Shown here piece after piece: positions 1 through 6,350 of a DNA stretch of 7,781 nucleotides (position 1 is the first letter of the stretch; every line of letters begins with the position of its first letter). Position numbers and translations under genes: made by a program. Source of the stretch: Deltaproteobacteria bacterium (GTDB taxonomy: Bacteria; Desulfobacterota; Desulfuromonadia; Desulfuromonadales; BM103); NCBI GenBank assembly GCA_024636215.1, contig JAGXHL010000062.1:1-7781 (forward strand), in the 5' to 3' direction. The notes beneath the pieces were generated by a model. That model was given only the letters and a program-made list of their open reading frames with translations, searched no databases and was not told the DNA's origin.

Positions 1-49
1 CGGTTAGAAGATTGCATCTCAGCTTCGGGGCTGAAACAGCTGCATTGCA

Positions 50-127
50 CCCTCCCCCAACCCCTCCCATCAAAGGGAGGGGGGCATAAATTCCCTCTCC
101 CCTGGTGGGAGAGGGTTAGGGAGAGGG
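50..127. repeat. REP-like imperfect palindrome of C-rich and G-rich blocks
   Basis: The sequence shows a C-rich left arm at 50-68 (two C/T blocks split by AA) and a G-rich right arm at 107-127 (GGGAGAGGG, TTA, GGGAGAGGG) that are nearly complementary. Inside lie CCCCTCCC (61-68) facing GGGAGGGG (75-82) across ATCAAA, and CCCTCTCCC (93-101) facing GGGAGAGGG (107-115) across CTGGT. The whole can fold as one long hairpin or as two side-by-side hairpins. Palindromes of this composition recur between genes in many proteobacterial genomes as REP-like elements, so that class is the likely identity. Whether it recurs in this genome cannot be seen here. It could also act at the 3' end of an upstream transcript. 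Confidence 0.65.
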
Positions 128-174
128 AGGAAATGCGCGAGTTGCAAGGACCTAACCGGACAACGCTGAGGACC

Positions 175-180
175 AGGGAG
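175..180 (+). promoter_or_regulatory. Ribosome binding site AGGGAG for the small acidic protein
   Basis: AGGGAG lies 6 bases before ATG 187. This decides the start, because the in-frame ATG at 133 has its GGAGG only 2 bases away, inside the end of the palindrome's G-rich arm, which is too close. Confidence 0.6.
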
Positions 181-186
181 AATGAT

Positions 187-444
187 ATGAAGACAATCAA
201 GGTGGTTGTTGAGAGATGGCTGGAGGTTCCTGACGAGTGGCAGCTTGTTGAACCTGAGCACACCGGGCAAGTTCACCTGCAAACAGACAGTCACTGCCTG
301 ATCCCCGAGTTGACCTGGCTGGGTCTTCTGGACCAGTCGGAAGAAACCTGTGGCTGGGAAGAGCTTGAGGGCGATGATAAGGACAGGCTCGGAAATATGA
401 TGGTTGCCGGATCAAGTTCCCTTGAATATCAAGAGGATGACTAA
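187..444 (+). CDS. Small acidic hypothetical protein (85 aa)
   Basis: I do not recognise this protein. From ATG 187 it is 85 residues. It opens with a short hydrophobic beta-like stretch (residues 4-8, IKVVV), has four tryptophans (11, 18, 44, 57), two cysteines (37, 55) that are not arranged as a metal site, and a strongly acidic C-terminal half that ends in EDD. There is no signal peptide or membrane segment, so it is probably a soluble cytoplasmic protein. The Shine-Dalgarno AGGGAG at 175-180 supports this start; a start at 133 would add 18 residues, several encoded by sequence adjoining the palindrome. It stands alone, about 200 bases before aceE with a terminator-like hairpin between, so a functional link to PDH is not implied. 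That it is a real gene is likely from the ribosome site and the balanced residue composition, but unproven. Confidence 0.6.
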   Translation: MKTIKVVVERWLEVPDEWQLVEPEHTGQVHLQTDSHCLIPELTWLGLLDQSEETCGWEELEGDDKDRLGNMMVAGSSSLEYQEDD

Positions 445-488
445 ACCAGTTTTCTGCTTTATCCTCAACTCGACACCGCGCTTATAGA

Positions 489-530
489 AGAGCCGCAGGC
501 ATACAGGCTGCGGCTCTGCCTGTTTTGGGC
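489..530 (+). terminator. Terminator-like hairpin after the small protein gene
   Basis: AGAGCCGCAG (489-498) is perfectly complementary to CTGCGGCTCT (508-517) with a 9-base loop, giving a GC-rich 10-bp stem 44 bases after the stop codon at 442-444. The T-run is imperfect: GCCTGTTTT follows the stem, then GCGCTTTT a little later. It is therefore a plausible Rho-independent terminator in the + direction, separating the small gene from aceE, but not an ideal one. Confidence 0.6.
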
Positions 531-536
531 GCTTTT

Positions 537-570
537 CAGACACAAGGAGACTTTTTCGCAATCGTGTCTG
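537..570. promoter_or_regulatory. Inverted repeat CAGACAC-N20-GTGTCTG upstream of aceE
   Basis: CAGACAC (537-543) and GTGTCTG (564-570) are perfect inverted copies separated by 20 bases that include a T5 run. The centre-to-centre spacing of 27 bases does not match a single helical-face operator exactly, so this could be a weak RNA stem or chance. It lies just downstream of the terminator-like hairpin and upstream of the 581-597 palindrome, where the aceE promoter must lie if aceE is transcribed separately. Confidence 0.25.
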
Positions 571-580
571 GCTAAATACC

Positions 581-597
581 AAATGTCAGGTACATTT
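581..597. promoter_or_regulatory. Palindromic operator candidate AAATGT-N5-ACATTT in the aceE leader
   Basis: AAATGTCAGGTACATTT is a perfect 6-5-6 inverted repeat, 82 bases before the aceE ATG. Its size and symmetry suit a dimeric helix-turn-helix repressor. It does not match the E. coli PdhR box (ATTGGT-N3-ACCAAT). A -10-like TTTAAT (596-601) overlaps its right edge, so a bound protein could block the promoter, but no good -35 element sits at the right distance. The regulator is unknown. Confidence 0.4.
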
Positions 598-662
598 TAA
601 TGTGTAGGCAGATTCGATATATGACTCTGTTGATGGCGTGTGCTTGAACGCTTTCTTTATAT

Positions 663-669
663 AGAGGAG
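663..669 (+). promoter_or_regulatory. Ribosome binding site AGAGGAG for aceE
   Basis: AGAGGAG lies 9 bases before ATG 679. It argues against the in-frame GTG at 640, inside whose reading frame it falls, and it fits less well with the next in-frame ATG at 700. Confidence 0.65.
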
Positions 670-678
670 CTGGAAAAG

Positions 679-3363
679 ATGACGACTGATGATCGTAAAA
701 TGACCGATGATTTATTGGAAATTGAAAACGCCGAATGGCGTGAATCGCTCGATTATGTGTTGCAGACACAAGGTGAGGAGCGCGTTCAACAGTTGCTCCG
801 TCTTTTGCAGGTGCGGGCCCAGGAGCAGGGTGTGAGCGTGCCTTTTACTGCCAATACCCCTTACATCAACACAATTCCCAGGAATCAGCAGCCGGTTTTT
901 CCAGGCAACCGCGAGATCGAACGGCGCATCAAATCGATTATCCGCTGGAACGCCATGGCTATGGTGGTTCGCGCCAATCGTGAGAGCAACGGGATTGGTG
1001 GTCACATTTCGACCTATGCTTCAGTCGCCACCCTCTGGGAGGTTGGTTTCAACCATTTCTGGCGGGGCCGCACAGACGAATTTATCGGCGACATGGTCTA
1101 CTTTCAGGGTCATGCCGCGCCGGGTGTTTATGCACGGGCTTTTCTTGAGGGGAGGCTGAGCAAAGAAGATCTGGAACGCTTTCGTAATGAACTGGCGGAA
1201 GAGGGAGGCCTTTCATCCTATCCTCATCCTTTCCTGATGCCTGACTTCTGGGAGTTCCCGACGGTGTCAATGGGTTTGACCGCCATCTCTGCCATCTACC
1301 AGGCACGCTTCAATCACTACCTGGTTGATCGGGGTTTACGTAAATCCAGTGGTCGCAAGGTCTGGGCCATGCTCGGTGACGGTGAGATGGATGAACCGGA
1401 ATCGCTCGGTGCCATCACCCTGGCGTCACGGGAGAAACTCAACAACCTGATCTTTGTCGTTAACTGCAACCTGCAGCGGCTGGATGGCCCCGTGCGTGGC
1501 AACGGCAAGATTATCCAGGAACTGGAGGCCGCTTTTCGGGGCGCAGGCTGGAACGTCGTCAAGGTGATCTGGGGCGATGACTGGGACCAACTGCTTGAGA
1601 AGGATGATACGGGACTGTTGGTCAAGCGTATGGATGAAGTGCTCGATGGAGAAATGCAGCATTTTACCCTGAAAAAAGGTGACTCTGTCCGGGAACGTTT
1701 TTTTGGTAAATATCCTCAATTGCTGAAATTGGTAGAAAATTACAGTGACGAACAGCTCGGCCACCTGACCCGAGGCGGCCATGACCCTGACAAGGTGTTT
1801 GCCGCTTACAGCAATGCGATCTCGCAAGAGGAGAAGCCGACGGTTATTCTGGCGCATACCATCAAGGGCTACGGTCTCGGTGAGGCCGGTGAAGGCAAGA
1901 ATATTACCCATTCGCAGAAGAAGCTTAATGAAGACGAGCTCAAGGAATTCCGCACCCGCTTCAATATCCCGATCAGTGACAGTGAGATTGCCGAGGCGCC
2001 CTTCTACAAGCCCGCCGAAGACAGTCCGGAAATGCAGTACCTCAAGGAGCGGCGTGCCGCTCTCGGCGGCTCACTGCCGAAGCGTTTCTCTGGTCGGGAG
2101 CCGATTGCCTGCCAGACCGATGGCCTGATCAGTGAGTATCTGGAGGGTTCAGGCGACCGTGAACTGGCCACAACCATGGCTTACGTACATCTGTTGGCCA
2201 AGCTGTTGCGCGACCCGGAACTGGGCAAGCTGATTGTACCGATCGTCCCCGACGAAGCCCGTACTTTCGGTATGGAAGCCCTCTTCAGGCAGGCCGGCAT
2301 TTATAGTCACGTCGGACAACTCTATGAGCCGGTCGATAAAGACAGCCTGCTGCACTACAACGAGAAGAAAACCGGCTCCATACTCGAAGAAGGTCTGAGT
2401 GAAGCCGGTTCCATGGCCAGCTTCATAGCTGCTGGAACGGCTCATTCCAACAATGGTGTGCAGACCATCCCCTTTTACACCTTTTACTCCATGTTCGGAT
2501 TTCAGCGCGTTGGTGATCAGATCTGGCAGGCTTGCGACAGTCGCGCCAGAGGCTTTCTGATCGGTGCAACTTCGGGTCGGACCACACTGGCCGGCGAAGG
2601 TTTGCAGCATCAGGACGGCCACAGTCATGTCCTGGCGATGACGCCCGGTAAGGTCAAAGCCTATGATCCGGCGTTTGCATATGAACTGGCCGTGATCGTG
2701 CATGATGGCTTGACCCGCATGTATTGTCATCAGGAGGACCTGATCTATTATCTCACGGTAATGAACGAAACCTACGCGATGCCGCCTATGCCGAAAGGCA
2801 AAAGCGTTCGCGAAGGTATTGTCAAAGGAATGTACAAGTTCAAAGCCTCAAGCTTGAAAAAGAGCAAAAGCAAAGCTCATCTGCTCGGCAGCGGTGCCAT
2901 TCTCAATGAAACGATCAAGGCGCAGAAGCTTTTGGAGGATGACTACGGTATTGCCGCAGATGTCTGGAGCGTGACCAGTTACAAAGAGCTCTATCAGGAC
3001 AGTGTGGAATGTGAGCGTTGGAACCTGTTGAACCCGAAAAAGAAAGCGAAAGTGCCTTATGTCAGCAGTCTTCTGGCCAAGGAGAAGGGTGTCTTTGTCG
3101 CGGCCTCGGATTATATGAAGCTTCTGCCGGCGTCTGTGTCGCAATGGTTCCCTGCTCCTTTGCACTGTCTGGGCACCGATGGTTTTGGCCGAAGCGACAG
3201 CCGTGAGCGGTTGCGCGATTTTTTCGAAGTCGATGCCCGCTACATTGTCCTTGCAACCTTGAAACAGCTGGCCGATGCCGGCGAGGTGACCAATAATGTT
3301 GTGGCCAAGGCGATTGCTGATTTGCATATTGATTCAGACAAGTTAAATCCCCATGTTGATTAA
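679..3363 (+). CDS. aceE: Pyruvate dehydrogenase E1 component, homodimeric type (AceE)
   Basis: This 894-residue protein decarboxylates pyruvate with thiamine diphosphate and passes the acetyl group to the lipoyl arm of E2. It matches E. coli AceE (887 aa) end to end. Visible landmarks, with E. coli counterparts: His145 in YFQGHAAPGVYARAF (His142); the TPP/Mg motif GDGEMDEPES (Gly233-Asp234-Gly235) closed by Asn262-Cys-Asn264; His411 in GKNITHSQKK (His407); DEARTFGME from Asp525; the cofactor-activating Glu575 in EEGLSE (Glu571); and Glu640 and His644 in GEGLQHQDGHSH (Glu636, His640). In the E. coli enzyme the first ~45 residues contact E2, and a similar acidic N-terminal segment is present. 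The start at 679 rests on AGAGGAG at 663-669 and on length; GTG 640 would add 13 residues. It is the first gene of the PDH operon, with palindromes in its leader that may be operators. Its stop codon lies inside the first unit of a G-rich tandem repeat. It is intact and should be active. Confidence 0.97.
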   Translation: MTTDDRKMTDDLLEIENAEWRESLDYVLQTQGEERVQQLLRLLQVRAQEQGVSVPFTANTPYINTIPRNQQPVFPGNREIERRIKSIIRWNAMAMVVRANRESNGIGGHISTYASVATLWEVGFNHFWRGRTDEFIGDMVYFQGHAAPGVYARAFLEGRLSKEDLERFRNELAEEGGLSSYPHPFLMPDFWEFPTVSMGLTAISAIYQARFNHYLVDRGLRKSSGRKVWAMLGDGEMDEPESLGAITLASREKLNNLIFVVNCNLQRLDGPVRGNGKIIQELEAAFRGAGWNVVKVIWGDDWDQLLEKDDTGLLVKRMDEVLDGEMQHFTLKKGDSVRERFFGKYPQLLKLVENYSDEQLGHLTRGGHDPDKVFAAYSNAISQEEKPTVILAHTIKGYGLGEAGEGKNITHSQKKLNEDELKEFRTRFNIPISDSEIAEAPFYKPAEDSPEMQYLKERRAALGGSLPKRFSGREPIACQTDGLISEYLEGSGDRELATTMAYVHLLAKLLRDPELGKLIVPIVPDEARTFGMEALFRQAGIYSHVGQLYEPVDKDSLLHYNEKKTGSILEEGLSEAGSMASFIAAGTAHSNNGVQTIPFYTFYSMFGFQRVGDQIWQACDSRARGFLIGATSGRTTLAGEGLQHQDGHSHVLAMTPGKVKAYDPAFAYELAVIVHDGLTRMYCHQEDLIYYLTVMNETYAMPPMPKGKSVREGIVKGMYKFKASSLKKSKSKAHLLGSGAILNETIKAQKLLEDDYGIAADVWSVTSYKELYQDSVECERWNLLNPKKKAKVPYVSSLLAKEKGVFVAASDYMKLLPASVSQWFPAPLHCLGTDGFGRSDSRERLRDFFEVDARYIVLATLKQLADAGEVTNNVVAKAIADLHIDSDKLNPHVD

Positions 3364-3421
3364 GCAGGGGGGGTCGATTAAGCCCGGGGTCGATTAAGCC
3401 CGGGGGTCGATTAAGCAGGGG
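3356..3421. repeat. Four-copy G-rich tandem repeat spanning the aceE stop codon
   Basis: Four head-to-tail units share the core T(T/C)GATTAAGC followed by a G-rich tail: 3356-3373 (TTGATTAAGC then AGGGGGGG), 3374-3389 (TCGATTAAGCCCGGGG), 3390-3406 (the same plus one G) and 3407-3421 (TCGATTAAGCAGGGG). Unit 1 contains the last aceE codons and its TAA stop (3361-3363). The two CCCGGG palindromes (3383-3388, 3399-3404) can pair across a 10-base loop, so the aceE-aceF mRNA gap is probably structured. Unit lengths of 15-18 bases vary in the G-run, as expected from slippage. Confidence 0.85.
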
Positions 3422-3442
3422 CTGTCCCCGGATGGGGCGTCC

Positions 3443-3459
3443 CGTGGTTTCAAACCATG
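3443..3459. promoter_or_regulatory. Short palindrome TGGTTTCAAACCA in the aceE-aceF gap
   Basis: TGGTTT (3445-3450) and AAACCA (3452-3457) are perfect inverted copies around one C, with a flanking C-G match and a G-T between. The TGGT...ACCA half-sites resemble those of GntR/FadR-type operators, but the spacing is 5 bases where E. coli PdhR and FadR sites have 3. It could be an operator for an internal aceF promoter or only a small RNA hairpin. Confidence 0.3.
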
Positions 3460-3489
3460 ACCGATTGCAAGTCATATTGAGGAAATACT

Positions 3490-4887
3490 ATGAAGCACGA
3501 GATAAAAGTTCCTGCTGTTTCTGAAGGTGTCACTGAAGGAACCGTCGTCCATATCACTGCCAACGTTGGTGACACTGTTGAGGTCGATCAGACCCTGCTG
3601 GAGCTGGAAACAGATAAGGCCGTTATTGAGATCCCTTCGACCCATGCAGGTACCATTACCGAAATCAAGGTTGCCGAGGGCGATACCGTGGCCGTAGATG
3701 CGGTCATCATGGTTGTGGAATCGTCAGGCGAGGCTGGCGAGGACGACGCCCCCGAGGCAGACAGCAAAGAAGACGACGCCGCCGAGAAGACGAGCGATGA
3801 CAGATCCATTCCTGCCGCTGATGCAGAAGCTGAGCAAAAGTCTGACGCTGAGCAAAAGTCTGATGCTGAGAAAAAGTCTGATGCTGAGGTTTCTGACTCG
3901 TCTTCTGTCGCAACAACGGATCAATCTCAAGTTGACCTAAACACTGTTCGCCGCAATGACCTGGTTGCTCCTGCAGCCCCATCCGTGCGGCGACTGGCGC
4001 GTGAATTGGGTGTCGATATCTACCAGGTGCAGGGTACCGGACCGGGTGGCCGTATCAGTGAAGTGGATGTGCGCAATTTCGTGCGTCACACCATGCAGCG
4101 TATAACGGGGGGTGGCTCCGTACCCTCGGTTGTCGGAGAATTTCCCGGGCTGCATGCTCAGCGTCCCCTGCCTGATTTCAGCCGCTGGGGAGAGATTCGT
4201 CGAGAACCCCTGTCACGGATACGCGAATTGACTGCCGACTCCATGAGCTATGCCTGGTCAACGGTGCCGATGGTCACACAATATGACAAGGCAAACATCA
4301 CAGCCGTTGAAGCCTTTCGTCAGGAAGCGAATCAACGGGCCAGCGCTGAAGATCGTTTGACCATGACGGCGATCATGGTCAAGGTTTGTGCCGCCGCACT
4401 TAAGGCGTTTCCGGGCTTTAACAGCAGCCTTGATCTGGCGAAGAAAGAGATGGTGCTGAAAGACTATGTGCATATAGGCGTTGCCGTAGATACCCCCGGC
4501 GGGTTGCTGGTGCCGGTCATCCGTGATGCCGACCAGAAGGGCATTGAACGACTCGCCACGGAATTGAACGAAATGGCCGAGAAAACCCGCGAGCGTAAGA
4601 TCAGTCCGGCCGATATGGAAGGGGGGACCTTTACGATCAGTAACCTCGGCGGCGTTGGCGGAACCGCCTTCACACCGATCGTCTATGCTCCCCAGGTGGC
4701 TATCCTGGGCGTATCGACCGCTTCGATGCAGCCGGTATGGGATGGTGACAGATTTGTCCCGGAGCTGGTGATGCCGCTCTCTTTGAGCTATGACCACAGG
4801 GTTATTGATGGCGCTGATGGCGCACGTTTTCTGCGTTGGATCTGCCAGGCTCTTGAAAACCCGCTGCATCTGGTTATGAAAGGATGA
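3490..4887 (+). CDS. aceF: Dihydrolipoyl acetyltransferase, E2 of pyruvate dehydrogenase (AceF)
   Basis: This 465-residue core protein of the PDH complex carries acetyl groups on lipoamide and transfers them to CoA. Domains in order: one lipoyl domain (residues 1 to about 76) with the lipoylated Lys43 in ETDKAVIEIPS; an acidic Ser/Glu/Asp/Lys linker (about 77-157); a peripheral-subunit-binding domain (about 158-198, APSVRRLARELGVD to GGRISEVDVRNF); a second linker; and the acyltransferase domain (about 230-465) with catalytic DHRVIDG (His436, Asp440). The sequence FNSSL...GVAVDTPGGLLVPV...FTISNLGG...SYDHRVIDGADGARF is of the E. coli AceF type, which favours acetyl over succinyl transfer. E. 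coli AceF has three lipoyl domains; this one has one. The linker contains three QKSDAE-like 6-residue repeats instead of the usual Ala/Pro-rich sequence. Start ATG 3490 has GAGGA at 3479-3483, 6 bases upstream. The gene follows aceE after 126 bases and ends 4 bases before lpd. Confidence 0.96.
   Translation: MKHEIKVPAVSEGVTEGTVVHITANVGDTVEVDQTLLELETDKAVIEIPSTHAGTITEIKVAEGDTVAVDAVIMVVESSGEAGEDDAPEADSKEDDAAEKTSDDRSIPAADAEAEQKSDAEQKSDAEKKSDAEVSDSSSVATTDQSQVDLNTVRRNDLVAPAAPSVRRLARELGVDIYQVQGTGPGGRISEVDVRNFVRHTMQRITGGGSVPSVVGEFPGLHAQRPLPDFSRWGEIRREPLSRIRELTADSMSYAWSTVPMVTQYDKANITAVEAFRQEANQRASAEDRLTMTAIMVKVCAAALKAFPGFNSSLDLAKKEMVLKDYVHIGVAVDTPGGLLVPVIRDADQKGIERLATELNEMAEKTRERKISPADMEGGTFTISNLGGVGGTAFTPIVYAPQVAILGVSTASMQPVWDGDRFVPELVMPLSLSYDHRVIDGADGARFLRWICQALENPLHLVMKG
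3829..3888 (+). repeat. 18-bp in-frame repeats in the AceF linker
   Basis: Three 18-base units, GCTGAGCAAAAGTCTGAC at 3829-3846, then 3847-3864 and 3865-3882 with one and two base changes, are followed by a partial GCTGAG (3883-3888). They encode AEQKSD, AEQKSD and AEKKSD (residues 114-131) then AE. The unit length is a multiple of three, so gain or loss of copies keeps the frame and changes only the reach of the lipoyl arm. Confidence 0.9.
4879..4884 (+). promoter_or_regulatory. Ribosome binding site AAAGGA for lpd, inside the aceF 3' end
   Basis: AAAGGA overlaps the last aceF codons and lies 7 bases before GTG 4892. The nearby ATGs at 4884, 4887 and 4890 share one frame and run directly into TGA (4893-4895), so GTG 4892 is the workable start. 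Confidence 0.6.
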
Positions 4888-4891
4888 TGAT

Positions 4892-6298
4892 GTGAGTCGC
4901 ACAAAAACGATCCCCTCCAGCGCACAGCTGGTTATTATTGGTGCCGGCCCAGGAGGTTATGCGGCGGCTTTTAAAGCCGTTGAACTTGGCTGTGAGGTCA
5001 CGCTGATCGACCCTGAGGCTAATCCCGGTGGTGTCTGTCTGCATCGTGGTTGTATCCCTTCCAAGGCCTTGCTGCACCTGGCCAAACTGGTCGCGGAAGC
5101 GCAAGAGGCTGCAGAGATAGGGGTCACTTTCAAAAAACCTCAAATCGATCTTGACCGGGTGCGCAGTTGGAAAGATGAGGTGATCGGTAAACTGACCGAC
5201 GGTCTCGGCGGAAAAGTCACAAAACAGAAAATCACCTATGTTCGCGGGATGGCAAAGTTTAAGGATGCAAAGACGTTAAGGGTGAAGGGTGCTGACGGCA
5301 GCACGGCTGAGATGTCCTTCGAAAAAGCGATTCTCGCCACCGGCTCACGACCAATCATGCTGCCGGACGTTGCTGCAGACAGTAGCAAAATCATAGATTC
5401 CACCGGCGCTCTTGAAATCCCCGATGTGCCGTCATCGCTGCTGGTTGTCGGCGGTGGTTATATCGGCCTGGAGCTCGGTTCTGTCTACGCTGCCCTGGGT
5501 AGCAAGGTCTCGGTCGTGGAGATGACCGATGGCCTGCTTCCGGGCTGTGACCGTGACCTGGTTTCGGTGCTGAAGAGGCGGCTTGGCAACAAGTTCGAAG
5601 AGATTAAACTGAATACCCGTGTGACCGATTTGAAAGAGCAGAAAAATGGCGTCATGGTCTCTCTGCAGGATCAACAGGGTGAAACGACCAAAAAACTTTT
5701 CGACAAAGTTCTGATTGCCATAGGCCGAAAACCGAACAACGAGAACCTGGGCCTTGAGAACACGGCTATCAAGACCAACGAGAAGGGCTTTGTTGAAGTT
5801 GACGCTCAGATGCGGACAGCGGAGGAGCACATCTTTGCCATCGGCGATATTGCCGGAGAGCCAATGCTGGCGCATAAAGCTTACGCCGAGGCGAATGTCG
5901 CTGCCGAGGTGATCGCCGGTCGAAAGGCTGTGTTTGATCCACGCGCGATCCCGGCTGTGGTCTTCACGGATCCGGAAATTGCCTGGTGTGGTCTGACCGA
6001 AACCGAAGCACGGGCTCAAAAAATCAAGATCAAGACGGCTAAAATGCCTTGGCGCAGCAATGGCCGTACCCTCACCCTCGGTCGCGATGACGGTATGACA
6101 AAGCTGATCATCGATCCGGAGACCGATCGTTTGCTCGGTGTCGCCCTTGCCGGGCCGGGGGCTGGTGAGCTGATTGCGGAAGGCGTTGTGGCTCTGGAAA
6201 TGGCTGCGGTCAGTGAAGATTTGCGCAAGTCGATTCATCCGCATCCGACCCTTTCCGAGACTATCTTTGAAGCGGCTGAGATGCTTTTTAAAGGGTGA
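4892..6298 (+). CDS. lpd: Dihydrolipoyl dehydrogenase (E3)
   Basis: This 468-residue flavoprotein reoxidises the dihydrolipoamide of E2 and reduces NAD+. The N-terminal FAD-binding fold has VIIGAGPGGYAAA (about residues 14-26); the redox-active disulfide is Cys49-Cys54 in CLHRGCIPSKALL; the NAD-binding fold has VVGGGYIGLELG (185-196) with a Glu at the end of its second strand (VVEM); a second FAD contact is AIGDIAGEPMLAHKA (Asp319); and the C-terminal dimer domain supplies the active-site base in HPHPTLSE (His451, Glu456). Length matches E. coli Lpd (474 aa). The start is GTG 4892, supported by AAAGGA at 4879-4884 and a 4-base gap from the aceF stop, which suggests translational coupling. Its place right after aceF makes PDH its main client, though E3 can also serve oxoglutarate dehydrogenase or glycine cleavage. 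Nothing essential is missing. Confidence 0.96.
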   Translation: MSRTKTIPSSAQLVIIGAGPGGYAAAFKAVELGCEVTLIDPEANPGGVCLHRGCIPSKALLHLAKLVAEAQEAAEIGVTFKKPQIDLDRVRSWKDEVIGKLTDGLGGKVTKQKITYVRGMAKFKDAKTLRVKGADGSTAEMSFEKAILATGSRPIMLPDVAADSSKIIDSTGALEIPDVPSSLLVVGGGYIGLELGSVYAALGSKVSVVEMTDGLLPGCDRDLVSVLKRRLGNKFEEIKLNTRVTDLKEQKNGVMVSLQDQQGETTKKLFDKVLIAIGRKPNNENLGLENTAIKTNEKGFVEVDAQMRTAEEHIFAIGDIAGEPMLAHKAYAEANVAAEVIAGRKAVFDPRAIPAVVFTDPEIAWCGLTETEARAQKIKIKTAKMPWRSNGRTLTLGRDDGMTKLIIDPETDRLLGVALAGPGAGELIAEGVVALEMAAVSEDLRKSIHPHPTLSETIFEAAEMLFKG

Positions 6299-6350
6299 GA
6301 GAGGCTCCTGCTACGGGATACTTCGGAAAAAGTGTCCCCGATCTGTAAAT

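Larger units (their letters stand above)
1..186. other. Intergenic stretch with no convincing gene
   Basis: Apart from the palindrome at 50-127 nothing here supports a gene. One forward frame is open from base 1 into the small gene that starts at 187, but it reads straight through the C/G-rich palindrome and gives low-complexity sequence, so I treat it as chance. Another forward frame ends at TAA 87-89 and could in principle be the tail of an upstream gene, but only about 28 codons are visible and they resemble nothing I know. Confidence 0.5.

Noticed and set aside
133..186. Start of the small gene at ATG 133 (103 aa)
   Set aside because: The only purine-rich site is 2 bases away and belongs to the palindrome; ATG 187 has AGGGAG at a 6-base spacing.
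640..678. GTG 640 as the aceE start
   Set aside because: No ribosome site before it, the extra 13 residues do not match AceE N-termini, and a good AGAGGAG lies within it serving ATG 679.
2149..2730. Long reverse-strand open frame (193 codons) inside aceE
   Set aside because: It lies antisense to highly conserved aceE codons, has no recognisable protein features and is a shadow of codon bias.
3356..3421. CRISPR-like array
   Set aside because: The units are directly adjacent with no spacers between them and are too short; it is a simple tandem repeat.
4258..4902. Reverse-strand open frame of 214 codons inside aceF
   Set aside because: It is antisense to the conserved acyltransferase domain, with no ribosome site or family likeness seen.
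5432..6244. Reverse-strand open frame of 270 codons inside lpd
   Set aside because: It is fully antisense to an intact lpd with all catalytic motifs; its translation resembles no family.
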